This document shows, piece after piece, positions 23,440 through 31,467 of a stretch of 44,000 nucleotides of DNA. The notes beneath the pieces are model-generated. The model searched no databases and had not been told where the DNA came from. It saw only the letters and a program-made list of their open reading frames with translations. The stretch comes from an uncultured Lachnospiraceae bacterium (lineage in GTDB: Bacteria; Bacillota; Clostridia; Lachnospirales; Lachnospiraceae), in assembly GCA_910588295.1 (NCBI GenBank), contig CAJUQO010000026.1, positions 1 to 44,000 of the forward strand, read 5' to 3'. Each line of letters opens with the position of its first letter. Positions within the stretch are counted from its first letter, which is position 1. The position numbers were made by a program, and so were the translations under genes.

Positions 23440-25109
23440 GACGGGAGCATCATTTACAGCCATATACCTATTTGGGTATAGCGGAGGGATTTTTCCTTCT
23501 GGTAACATCCCGGATACCGGCCTTCTGCGGGACAAGCGGAGCCATCGGCGTGGCGCTGGCCACCATATGCCTGTGCCTGCTGCAGCGGCTGTGGGAGGAT
23601 CGATCCGGGGAAAAGGCAGAAAACGGAGCGGGAACGGAGGATGCGTCGCCGGCAGACCGCGTAAAAAACGGACAGGCCGGGAGTGAGAAAAATACTCACA
23701 ACGAGCTGGCAGCAGGATTGATGATCATCTGGCTGCTGGCGGTATTTGCAGCGGTACTGTGGCTGTTATCAAAGGTCACGGCGGACTGGGTGCTGGAGGG
23801 GATGGACTGGCGGTTCGCGCTGGCGCTGTATCTGTTTTTTCTGCTCCTCGGCGTGGGGCGGCGCAGCGCCGTCTGGCGGCGGTTTGTCTACATTTCCTGG
23901 AAATGGCTGGCAGTCATTTTCACCGGGCTCCTGCTCATGTCGGCACGGCAGATCGATACTTCCTATGTAAGATTGCTGGGACAGATTGATATACAGCACA
24001 TAGCCCAGGCTATGCTGCTGTACCTGGGCCTGAGCTGGTATGTGGTAATGCTGGGGAATCCGGCCGGCCGGGGGAAAAGGCGCTGGCCCGGCGGAAAGGA
24101 ATGGCTGTATCTGGCTATGGGCGTGATACAGGCCGCCTTCTGCTTACTGCTGGCGCTGGTTTATGGCACACAGGGGGCGGGCTACCGCAAATGGCCCACG
24201 GTGAGTCTGCTGCAGGGACTGAGCCTGCCGGGGAAGTTTATCGAGCGGCTGGATGTGCTGTGGGTGGCGGCGCTGATCTTTTCCGGCCTTCTGGCCATGG
24301 GGCTGATCCTGGGCAAAGTGGATGAGCTTTTGGGGGCGCTGGGACTGCCCCGGCTGTCGGAGGATGCCCGGCGGGTTAAGGACGGCGCCGCGCTGGTGAT
24401 ACTGGCCGTGACGGTATGGATCTACGGTTATTCCTGTGTGGAAGCCCAGAACCGTGCCTACGCCCTGGCCATGTGCGTGGACTGGCAGCAAGACGGGTAT
24501 AAAGTGTGGTTTCTGGAAACGGTGCCGGAGGGCGGAGGCGGCGAATCTTCCGGCGGTTCCGGAGGTCAGGGAGAGTCCAGCGGCAGCAAAGACGGTTCCG
24601 GAGGAGGCCAGGGGAGCCAGGGCGGTTCCGGGGGCCGGGAAGGGCAGAAGCAGTCCGGCCAGGACAGCCGGATCACTTCGGAGAACGGGAAGTCTGCCCA
24701 GGATCAGGAAGAATGCTATGTGGGAACCACTTTCCGGGAGACTCTGGATGAATTTGCCCGTTCCAATGAACATTATCTGGATCTGAGCCATGTAAAAGCG
24801 GTGGTGCTGGACGACAGCCTGCTGTCCAACCGCCCCGTGGCAAAGACCTTTTTTGCGGAGCTGGCCGCCCTGTGGCGCATGGATGAGAATAGCTTCGTTT
24901 ACCAGTGCGAGAATGTCCGGGAGCTGGCGGAGGCTGATCTGGGAGATTCCTCCCTGGGGGATTACCTGGGCGGTATCTATGAGAACCAGCAGGAACAGAC
25001 CAGGGAGCCTCTAAAGCTGCGGGAGCTTCTGACGTCATGGGAAAACGGGCGGTATGACAGGGAGATACCCGTTGTAAAACTTCAGGCGGGCCGTCCCTGC
25101 CTGGAATGA
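23436..25109 (+). CDS. GerB-GerC fusion, germination receptor subunit
   Basis: A 557-aa membrane protein. Residues 1 to about 330 contain about nine hydrophobic helices; the ERLDVLWVAALIFSG segment near 270 resembles the conserved ERxD/E helix of GerB permeases. The last helix ends in YGYSC (Cys334) and runs into NRAYALAMCVDW, which matches the start of mature Ger(x)C lipoproteins after their lipobox Cys. A Gly/Ser/Gln-rich linker (366-426) interrupts the domain. Residues 428-557 continue it, with GTTFRETLDEFA and YLDLSHVKAVVLDD typical of GerC domain 1. GerC domains 2 and 3 are missing. The start overlaps the gerA stop. The fusion is my reading of motifs; the permease half is weakly conserved. 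Confidence 0.72.
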   Translation: MRREHHLQPYTYLGIAEGFFLLVTSRIPAFCGTSGAIGVALATICLCLLQRLWEDRSGEKAENGAGTEDASPADRVKNGQAGSEKNTHNELAAGLMIIWLLAVFAAVLWLLSKVTADWVLEGMDWRFALALYLFFLLLGVGRRSAVWRRFVYISWKWLAVIFTGLLLMSARQIDTSYVRLLGQIDIQHIAQAMLLYLGLSWYVVMLGNPAGRGKRRWPGGKEWLYLAMGVIQAAFCLLLALVYGTQGAGYRKWPTVSLLQGLSLPGKFIERLDVLWVAALIFSGLLAMGLILGKVDELLGALGLPRLSEDARRVKDGAALVILAVTVWIYGYSCVEAQNRAYALAMCVDWQQDGYKVWFLETVPEGGGGESSGGSGGQGESSGSKDGSGGGQGSQGGSGGREGQKQSGQDSRITSENGKSAQDQEECYVGTTFRETLDEFARSNEHYLDLSHVKAVVLDDSLLSNRPVAKTFFAELAALWRMDENSFVYQCENVRELAEADLGDSSLGDYLGGIYENQQEQTREPLKLRELLTSWENGRYDREIPVVKLQAGRPCLE

Positions 25110-25131
25110 GAAAGGACATGGGAACACACAC

Positions 25132-25836
25132 ATGGAAAATGTGGAAAAAAGCATGAAATACAGTAAAAACCGTGATCAAAATACAGAGAACCGGATTCGC
25201 CGAGAAAAGGAAACAGGTTTCCCGCGGCGGAGCAAAGAATCGGCGGCATGCCGTTGTCCGAGGCTCATGGGATATTTGGCGGCATTTTTTCTCACAGTGG
25301 CGGCTTTGGCCCTGTCCCTGTCCGTCCTGGAAAACCGTCTGGTACAGCAGGAGGTGGCGGCGAAGGTCTGGCGTTTCCATGTGGTAGGCGACGACGATTC
25401 CGCCGGAGCCCAGACGGCCAAGATGGTGGTGACCCGGCAGATGCTGGAATGGCTGGAGCCCCGCCTGTCGGATTGCGGGGGAAAGGAGGAGGCAGTCCGC
25501 CGTATCGGGGAACTGCTCCCTCAGGCGGAGGAAAAGGCCAGAAAGCTGGCCGGTTCATGGGGCTATACCGCGTCCGCCGGTCTTACCCGCACCGCGTTTC
25601 CTGTCAAAACCTACGGATCCTATACCCTGCCGGCCGGACTCTATGACGCCCTGGAGATCCGTATCGGGCGGGCGGGCGGCGCAAATTGGTGGTGTATCCT
25701 TTATCCGGGCCTGTGTTTTTCTTCCGACAGCTTTTCCGGGGAGATGGACAGCCTGCTGCGGGAGCTGCTCTCCGAGGACAGTTACCGTCGGATCACTTCA
25801 GGTAGCAGGCTGAATGAACTGCTCTCTGCGTTTTAA
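25132..25836 (+). CDS. spoIIR: Stage II sporulation protein R (SpoIIR)
   Basis: A 234-aa secreted signalling protein made in the forespore, which triggers SpoIIGA processing of pro-sigma-E in the mother cell. A basic N-terminus is followed by one hydrophobic signal or anchor segment (about 47-63). Family motifs are RFHVVGDDDS, PVKTYGSYTLPAGLY and NWWCILYPGLCF, all strongly conserved in SpoIIR. The N-terminal extension of about 40 charged residues is longer than usual. The start at 25132 is uncertain, because the upstream sequence has only AAAGGAC; an ATG at 25153 is possible. It lies 22 bases after the Ger fusion gene and may be cotranscribed, although the expected sigma-F promoter was not found. 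Confidence 0.93.
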   Translation: MENVEKSMKYSKNRDQNTENRIRREKETGFPRRSKESAACRCPRLMGYLAAFFLTVAALALSLSVLENRLVQQEVAAKVWRFHVVGDDDSAGAQTAKMVVTRQMLEWLEPRLSDCGGKEEAVRRIGELLPQAEEKARKLAGSWGYTASAGLTRTAFPVKTYGSYTLPAGLYDALEIRIGRAGGANWWCILYPGLCFSSDSFSGEMDSLLRELLSEDSYRRITSGSRLNELLSAF

Positions 25837-26014
25837 CCATTTGCCGATTCCGGCGCTTGAGATATTCTTCCGTATATGGTAAGCTGTTTTTCGTGGCCGA
25901 TCCGGGACGGCGGCCATGCGGGCGGGCCTGCGCCGTGTTACGCGCGGGCCTCCGGAAAACTTTTGTAACAGATCTGTGGCAGTTATGTACCAGGCAAAAA
26001 GGGAGGATACCTAT

Positions 26015-26458
26015 ATGACAGACGAGGTGATCATACGCATCCGCGGTACGCAGAAGGCCGACGGAGGGGAGCCTGACGAACCATTGGAGATGGTGGCGGC
26101 GGGAAAGTATTATTTAAGGAATGGTTCTCACTATGTACGGTATGAAGAGCTTTTGGAAGGTTATGACCAGCCCAATGTTAATGTGGTGAAACTCACCTCC
26201 TCCCGCCTGGAGGTGATTAAAAACGGCGTGATCAGCGCTAACATGCTCTTTGAGGAGAATAAAAAGAATCTTTCGATTTACACGACTCCCTTCGGGCCCA
26301 TCCGCATGAGCATCACCGCCACCGCTTACCGCTTGCAGGAGGAGGAAAAACGGCTTTCGGTGGATGTGCACTATGTTCTGGATATGAATGACGCCCATGC
26401 GTCGGATTGCGAACTACATATGGAGGTTCTGCCCCGGGACGGAGAGTTCGTACTGTAA
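26015..26458 (+). CDS. DUF1934 family protein (YwiB-like)
   Basis: A 147-aa cytoplasmic beta-barrel protein of the DUF1934 group, found in most Firmicutes and of unknown function. The pattern of short alternating strands, with VIIRIRGTQ at the start, YVRYEE and YTTPFGPIRMSI in the middle and SVDVHYVLDMN near the end, matches the family. No enzymatic motif is visible. GGGAGG lies nine bases upstream of the start; the upstream in-frame region (25916-26014) has no such site and is not included. It follows spoIIR after 178 bases. Confidence 0.85.
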   Translation: MTDEVIIRIRGTQKADGGEPDEPLEMVAAGKYYLRNGSHYVRYEELLEGYDQPNVNVVKLTSSRLEVIKNGVISANMLFEENKKNLSIYTTPFGPIRMSITATAYRLQEEEKRLSVDVHYVLDMNDAHASDCELHMEVLPRDGEFVL

Positions 26459-26482
26459 AAGCTGCTGACATGGGATATGAGT

Positions 26483-26511
26483 GTAACAGTTCAGCTTGGC
26501 TGAACTGTTAC
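26483..26511. repeat. Perfect palindrome GTAACAGTTCAGC
   Basis: GTAACAGTTCAGC, TTG, GCTGAACTGTTAC: a 13-bp perfect inverted repeat in the space between the DUF1934 gene and the citrate synthase promoter. It is the most symmetric member of a dispersed family (see 20974, 34912, 37940, 43865). No T-run follows, so it is not a simple terminator. Confidence 0.8.
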
Positions 26512-26550
26512 ATGTGAGTAATGGCCTGTAAAATCCAACATGATACTTTG

Positions 26551-26580
26551 TTGACATAACCCTATTGTACCCCCTATAAT
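26551..26580 (+). promoter_or_regulatory. Consensus sigma-A promoter of citrate synthase
   Basis: TTGACA (26551-26556), an 18-base spacer and TATAAT (26575-26580), 54 bases before the coding start. Confidence 0.85.
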
Positions 26581-26634
26581 ACATAGAGTAAGTGTAGAGA
26601 ATGGAGATAGTAAGGAAGAAAAGGAGGCGTATCA

Positions 26635-27975
26635 TTGGGATTTGAACAGGAATTCATGGAATACGTAAAACAAAAAGAACAGATTTGCCGTGAAAATGAC
26701 AGCATTTCGGATGAGCTGTTCAGCCAGTACGGGGTTTATCGGGGCCTGCGTGATCTGGACGGCAAAGGCGTTGTAACAGGATTGACTACCATATCTAAGA
26801 TCGTATCGTTTAAAACAGAAGACGGCAGACGTGTTCCCTGCGACGGCGAACTGTGGTATAGAGGTTATCAGGTGAAGAGCCTGATCCAGCAGTATGGAGA
26901 TAAGGGCTTTGGATTTGAGAGAACCGCCTATCTGCTCTTGTTCGGCGTTCTGCCTACGGATCAGGAAATGAAAGAATTTTGCGCTGTCTTATCAAAATGC
27001 AGGAATCTGCCCACCAATTTTACCAGAGATGTCATTATGAAAGCCCCCTCCAAGGATATCATGAATACAATGACCAGGAGCATCCTCACGTTGGCTTCCT
27101 ACGACCGCAATGTAGGTACGAATGACGTGGATAATGCGCTGGGGCAATGTATACAGCTTATCGCCGAATTTCCCATGCTGGCGGCTTATGCCTACCATGC
27201 CTATAATCATTACGAGCAGGATGAGAGCATGTATATCCATCGTCCGGATCCCACGCTGTCAACGGCGGAAAATCTGCTGCTGATGCTGCGTCCGGATAAA
27301 AAATATACGAAGCTGGAGGCCCAGGTGCTGGATGTGGCCCTCATGCTGCATATGGAGCATGGCGGCGGTAACAATTCCACCTTTACCACCAGGGTGGTGA
27401 GCTCCTCGGGATCGGATACTTATTCGGCCATTGCGGCGGCCATGTCCTCCCTGAAAGGGCCTAAACACGGCGGGGCCAATCTGAAAGTCATGGAGATGAT
27501 CCAGAATATCCGGGAGAATGTGCGGGATACGGAGGACGAGGAGGAACTGGAAGCTTACCTCAAGAAGATCCTTGATAAGGAAGCCTTTGACCACAAAGGA
27601 TTGATCTACGGTATGGGACATGCCGTGTATTCCCTGTCCGATCCCCGTGAAAGGATCTTTAAAGAATTTGTGGAGAAACTGGCGGCGGCCAAGCATCGGG
27701 ATAAGGATATGCATCTGTACAACAGTATCGAGGAGATCGCCCCCAGGCTGATTGCCCAGAAACGCAAGATTTTCAAGGGCGTGAGCCCGAATGTGGATTT
27801 CTACAGCGGCTTTGTCTATGAGATGATGGGTATTCCGCTGGAGCTGTATACGCCGATTTTCGCGGTGGCACGTATCGCGGGCTGGAGTTCGCACAGGATT
27901 GAAGAGCTGATCGGTATGAACAAGATCATCCGCCCGGCCTATCTGAGTGTGATGGAGGAAAGGGAAGAACGATAA
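26635..27975 (+). CDS. Citrate (or 2-methylcitrate) synthase
   Basis: A 446-aa citrate synthase family enzyme condensing acetyl-CoA with oxaloacetate. The catalytic set is visible: His in HMEHGGGNNST, His in GPKHGGAN and Asp in NVDFYSGF. The N-terminal about 60 residues are not typical of the Bacillus enzyme and belong to a form common in clostridia. The start is TTG at 26635, with AGGAGG upstream at normal spacing; no better ATG exists nearby. No aconitase or isocitrate dehydrogenase is adjacent, so its role is likely glutamate precursor synthesis by an incomplete oxidative branch, or another condensation. It has a strong promoter of its own. Confidence 0.92.
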   Translation: MGFEQEFMEYVKQKEQICRENDSISDELFSQYGVYRGLRDLDGKGVVTGLTTISKIVSFKTEDGRRVPCDGELWYRGYQVKSLIQQYGDKGFGFERTAYLLLFGVLPTDQEMKEFCAVLSKCRNLPTNFTRDVIMKAPSKDIMNTMTRSILTLASYDRNVGTNDVDNALGQCIQLIAEFPMLAAYAYHAYNHYEQDESMYIHRPDPTLSTAENLLLMLRPDKKYTKLEAQVLDVALMLHMEHGGGNNSTFTTRVVSSSGSDTYSAIAAAMSSLKGPKHGGANLKVMEMIQNIRENVRDTEDEEELEAYLKKILDKEAFDHKGLIYGMGHAVYSLSDPRERIFKEFVEKLAAAKHRDKDMHLYNSIEEIAPRLIAQKRKIFKGVSPNVDFYSGFVYEMMGIPLELYTPIFAVARIAGWSSHRIEELIGMNKIIRPAYLSVMEEREER

Positions 27976-28004
27976 TCCCCACGGATTTTGTCGATCATCA
28001 GAAA

Positions 28005-28033
28005 TTGACAGGCACAGGCAGAAGGTCTATAAT
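28005..28033 (+). promoter_or_regulatory. Perfect sigma-A promoter of rubrerythrin
   Basis: TTGACA (28005-28010), a 17-base spacer and TATAAT (28028-28033), 77 bases upstream of the start. It predicts strong constitutive expression. Confidence 0.88.
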
Positions 28034-28110
28034 GCATGGCAGTAGCAGAATATTGTTTTAGGCTATAAAAAGTGTGGCCCCACAGCGGGGCAGAATTCAG
28101 GAGGTATATA

Positions 28111-28653
28111 ATGGGACAATCTAAATATGCGGGCACACAGACAGAGAAAAACCTGCTCACTGCATTCGCGGGGGAGAGCCAGGCCAGGAATAAATACACA
28201 TACTTTGCCAGTGCGGCAAAGAAAGAGGGATTTGAGCAGATATCTGCGATTTTCCTGGATACGGCCAACAACGAAAAAGAACACGCCAAACTGTGGTTCA
28301 AGGAGCTGGGTGAGCTGGGCGATACGGCCAGGAATCTGGCGGCGGCGGCTGACGGCGAGAACTACGAGTGGACGGAAATGTACGCCACCTTTGCCGATCA
28401 GGCCGACGCGGAAGGATTCGGCGATCTGGCGGCCAAATTCCGCATGGTGGCGGAAATCGAGCGTTCCCATGAGGAGCGATACCGCGCGCTGCTGAACAAT
28501 GTGGAGATGCAGAAGGTTTTCGAAAAGAGCGAGATGGCCATGTGGGAGTGCCGGAACTGCGGACACCTGGTCATGGGCGAGAAAGCGCCCCGGGTATGTC
28601 CCGTATGTGCTCATCCCCAGAGCTTCTTCCAGGTGAGGGCTGAGAATTATTGA
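28111..28653 (+). CDS. rbr: Rubrerythrin
   Basis: A 180-aa non-haem iron peroxidase that protects anaerobes from hydrogen peroxide. Residues 1 to about 140 are a ferritin-like four-helix bundle with the diiron ligands in AFAGESQARNKY, NNEKEHAK and AEIERSHEERY. The C-terminus is a rubredoxin-like domain with CRNCGH and CPVCAHP supplying four Cys for one iron. The length and domain order are typical. GAGG lies seven bases upstream of the start at 28111. Its stop codon overlaps the start of the following glycosyltransferase gene as TGATG. Confidence 0.95.
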   Translation: MGQSKYAGTQTEKNLLTAFAGESQARNKYTYFASAAKKEGFEQISAIFLDTANNEKEHAKLWFKELGELGDTARNLAAAADGENYEWTEMYATFADQADAEGFGDLAAKFRMVAEIERSHEERYRALLNNVEMQKVFEKSEMAMWECRNCGHLVMGEKAPRVCPVCAHPQSFFQVRAENY

Positions 28654-30203
28654 TGAAGGACAGAAAGGCAAGATATACCAGGAGGGGGCAGTTTGCCTCC
28701 TTCTTGTGTTTTTTCGTGATGGCAGCGTGCCTGGGGATCTTCCGGCCGATGGGGAACGTGGACGAGATCTGGAATTACACCTTTGGCAATAATATGGCGT
28801 CGGGTCTGGTGCCTTACCGGGATTTTAACCTGCTGCAGACGCCGGCTTTTGCGGCCATTCACGGACTGGCTCTGAATTTGTTCGGGCGGGAGCTGCTGGT
28901 CACACGGCTTTTAGGCGCATTTCTCTTTGCCGGGATCTGCCAGCTTTTATACCTGTTTTCCGCCCGTCTGGGGGCGAGGGGGGCAGTCCGGTGGATTCTG
29001 CCCGGGACATTTCTGATCCTGTTTGACTACAATGTGTTTTTTGAGTACAGCTGTCTGATCCTGTTCTGTATGCTGGTCTGCCTGTACGTGGATTTGTGTG
29101 AGGCGAAAGACCTGGGGAAAATGTCTTTCAACCGGAAGGAACGGCGGTACGGGCAGTGGTATGTCCAGATGGCCGTGGGATTTATGGGCGGGCTTGCCGT
29201 GATGAGTAAGCAGACCTTCGGCGGTTTTGTGGCTCTGGCTTCCTGGATCGCGGTGGTATGGGTGAGCCGGATGCGCCGGGATGACAAAAAGGAAACGGTG
29301 CGGCTCCTTTTTTTCCGGATGCTGGGTTCGTCGATTCCCTGTTTTGCGGTGCTCTTTTACCTGCTCTCGACGGGGAGCTGGGGGGATTTCCTGGAGATGA
29401 GCGTATTCGGTATTTCCACTTTTACCAGCAGCCTGAATTTTGTGGAATACGTCACGGAGAAACCGAAATACGCCGTATACGGCGCGGTGTCGGTGGTGAT
29501 CCTGATCTATGATCTGTTTTACGTGTTCTGGCTGCGGCGGGAGACGGAGGGAAAGATGGGCGGCCTTGTGCTTCTGTACGGGATCCTGGGGTGTATCAAC
29601 CTGTATCCCCTGTGCAATACCTATCATCTGTGCACGAACCTTATTCCCTTCCTGTTGCTTCTCATCCCGCCTCTGGCGTGGCTGGGCCAGTGGCTGGTGT
29701 CCCGGCTGGCGTCGCTGGCCATAGTGCTGGGGATGCTGGTGTATATATTTGTCTGGTATCCCAGGGACTGTCTGAAGGATGGGGTGTGGGTGACGGATAT
29801 TCCCCATTTCCGGGGAATCTTTATGTACAAAGATGAGATAGACGGATACAGAAAGGTACTGGCCGGTATACAGGGCTGGCTGGACGCCGGGTGGGAGGTG
29901 TACATCCTGGACAACCGGGCGCCCTTTTACCTGATCCCGGTAGACAAGTATCACAAATATACGGATATGTTCCTGGTGGGGAATCTGGGATTAAAAACCC
30001 CGGCGGAGTGTCTGGAGGAAACCCTGGAGAAATCGGAGAACGCGGCTTATCTGGTGCCCGAGGATATGAATGGACAATATCAGTACCCGGAGCAGGCGAT
30101 CCTGGATTTTACCAGGCGCTATCTGCTGAACAACGGGGGGCTTAGTGAGTTCATCTGCTATGAGTGGTCGAAAGAGAGGGGCGATGAGCTGCCGGTGAAT
30201 TAG
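28653..30203 (+). CDS. GT-C family glycosyltransferase (ArnT/PMT-like), multi-pass
   Basis: A 516-aa integral membrane protein with about ten hydrophobic helices and a C-terminal soluble part (about 400-516). The first extracellular loop has an acidic pair in GNVDEIWNYTFG, followed by YRDFNLLQTPAFA; this pattern is seen in GT-C glycosyltransferases that use polyprenyl-phosphate sugars. The acceptor and sugar are unknown. The start ATG overlaps the rubrerythrin stop, so it is translationally coupled to it. The GT2 gene that follows could supply its lipid-linked sugar donor. The assignment rests on topology and the acidic pair, not on close similarity. Confidence 0.75.
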   Translation: MKDRKARYTRRGQFASFLCFFVMAACLGIFRPMGNVDEIWNYTFGNNMASGLVPYRDFNLLQTPAFAAIHGLALNLFGRELLVTRLLGAFLFAGICQLLYLFSARLGARGAVRWILPGTFLILFDYNVFFEYSCLILFCMLVCLYVDLCEAKDLGKMSFNRKERRYGQWYVQMAVGFMGGLAVMSKQTFGGFVALASWIAVVWVSRMRRDDKKETVRLLFFRMLGSSIPCFAVLFYLLSTGSWGDFLEMSVFGISTFTSSLNFVEYVTEKPKYAVYGAVSVVILIYDLFYVFWLRRETEGKMGGLVLLYGILGCINLYPLCNTYHLCTNLIPFLLLLIPPLAWLGQWLVSRLASLAIVLGMLVYIFVWYPRDCLKDGVWVTDIPHFRGIFMYKDEIDGYRKVLAGIQGWLDAGWEVYILDNRAPFYLIPVDKYHKYTDMFLVGNLGLKTPAECLEETLEKSENAAYLVPEDMNGQYQYPEQAILDFTRRYLLNNGGLSEFICYEWSKERGDELPVN

Positions 30204-30313
30204 CGGCCGGATGGGTATTGCCCGTATCGGCGGGAGGCGGCGCACACGGGCCAGTGGATACGGCGGCGCGTATAAAAACTGTGCTCCCAGAGGAATAAAG
30301 GTTGGTGGCGGTT

Positions 30314-31300
30314 ATGAGTGAACGGACAGAGGCTCCGGTATTGTATTTTGTGATTCCCTGTTATAACGAGGAAGCGGTGCTGCCGGTGACGGCGGGATCA
30401 TTTCTGGATGAACTGGAAGAGTTGGTTCAGAAAGGGAAGATCAGCGCGGAGAGCAGGATTTTATATGTGGACGACGGCAGTCGGGACCGGACCTGGGAGA
30501 TCCTGCGGGAGATGAGCCGTGGGGACGGCCGGGTGCTGGCCATACGCCAGAGCCGCAACCGGGGCCATCAGAACGCTCTGCTGGCAGGGCTCATGGAGGC
30601 CAGAGAACTGTGCGATATCACGGTCAGTATGGATTGTGACGGTCAGGATGACGTCCATGCCGCGGAGGCCATGGTGGATGCATATAGGGACGGGTGTGAC
30701 ATTGTCTACGGGGTACGCGGCAACCGTGATGTGGACTCGGTATTCAAGCGCACCACGGCCCAGGGATTCTACCGGTTCCTGGCCTGGATGGGAGCCGAGG
30801 TGGTTTACAACCACGCCGACTACCGCCTGATGAGCGCCCGGGCGTTAAACGCTCTGGCGGCTTTTCCCGAGGTGAACCTGTATCTGCGGGGGCTGGCGCC
30901 TCTGGTGGGCTTTAAGAGCACGGTGGTGGAGTATACCCGCCGGGAACGGCAGGCAGGGGAGACCCACTATCCCCTGCGGAAAATGTTGCATCTGGCTTTT
31001 GACGGCGTCACCAGCCTGAGCGTGCGGCCTTTAAAGATGATCACCCATCTGGGCCTTTTGCTGGCCCTCCTGAGCCTGGCCGGTATCGTGTGGGCCGTGG
31101 TGCGCGCTCTTACCGGAGGAACTGTGGCCGGGTGGGCCAGCCTGATGTGCATCGTCTGTTTTATGAGCGGCATCCAGCTTTTGTGCCTGGGCGTGATCGG
31201 GGAGTATATCGGAAAGATCTACATGGAAACCAAAGGACGGCCCCGGTATATCATCAGCGAGAGGACGTTTGAGGGGGAGAAAAGGGAACATGTTCCGTGA
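30314..31300 (+). CDS. Glycosyltransferase family 2, polyprenyl-phosphate sugar synthase-like
   Basis: A 328-aa protein. Residues about 10-230 form a GT-A fold: FVIPCYNEE at the N-terminus, YVDDGSRDRTW as the DDGS motif, and SMDCDGQDD as the metal-binding DxD region. Two C-terminal hydrophobic helices (about 240-265 and 275-300) anchor it, as in GtrB and dolichyl-phosphate mannose synthase relatives. It probably transfers a sugar from a nucleotide to a polyprenyl phosphate. The start is uncertain: ATG 30314 is chosen, but TTG at 30302 with AGAGGAA upstream is also possible. It lies 110 bases after the GT-C gene. Confidence 0.88.
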   Translation: MSERTEAPVLYFVIPCYNEEAVLPVTAGSFLDELEELVQKGKISAESRILYVDDGSRDRTWEILREMSRGDGRVLAIRQSRNRGHQNALLAGLMEARELCDITVSMDCDGQDDVHAAEAMVDAYRDGCDIVYGVRGNRDVDSVFKRTTAQGFYRFLAWMGAEVVYNHADYRLMSARALNALAAFPEVNLYLRGLAPLVGFKSTVVEYTRRERQAGETHYPLRKMLHLAFDGVTSLSVRPLKMITHLGLLLALLSLAGIVWAVVRALTGGTVAGWASLMCIVCFMSGIQLLCLGVIGEYIGKIYMETKGRPRYIISERTFEGEKREHVP

Positions 31301-31334
31301 AGTGGGCGGAGCGGAATATATACCCCAAAATATG

Positions 31335-31363
31335 TTGCCAATACTTAGTGCATGTTGTATAAT
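31335..31363 (+). promoter_or_regulatory. Sigma-A promoter of ilvBN
   Basis: TTGCCA (31335-31340), a 17-base spacer and TATAAT (31358-31363). The leader of about 100 bases has no T-box core and no branched-chain-rich leader peptide. Confidence 0.75.
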
Positions 31364-31467
31364 TCTCAATACATTATTTTGCTAAAATGACTGACAGAAA
31401 TGAGACATTGACAGCAATGCACTTTTTTGGGCGTTCGCTGTTTGCAGGGAAGAAAAAGGAGGTAAGT

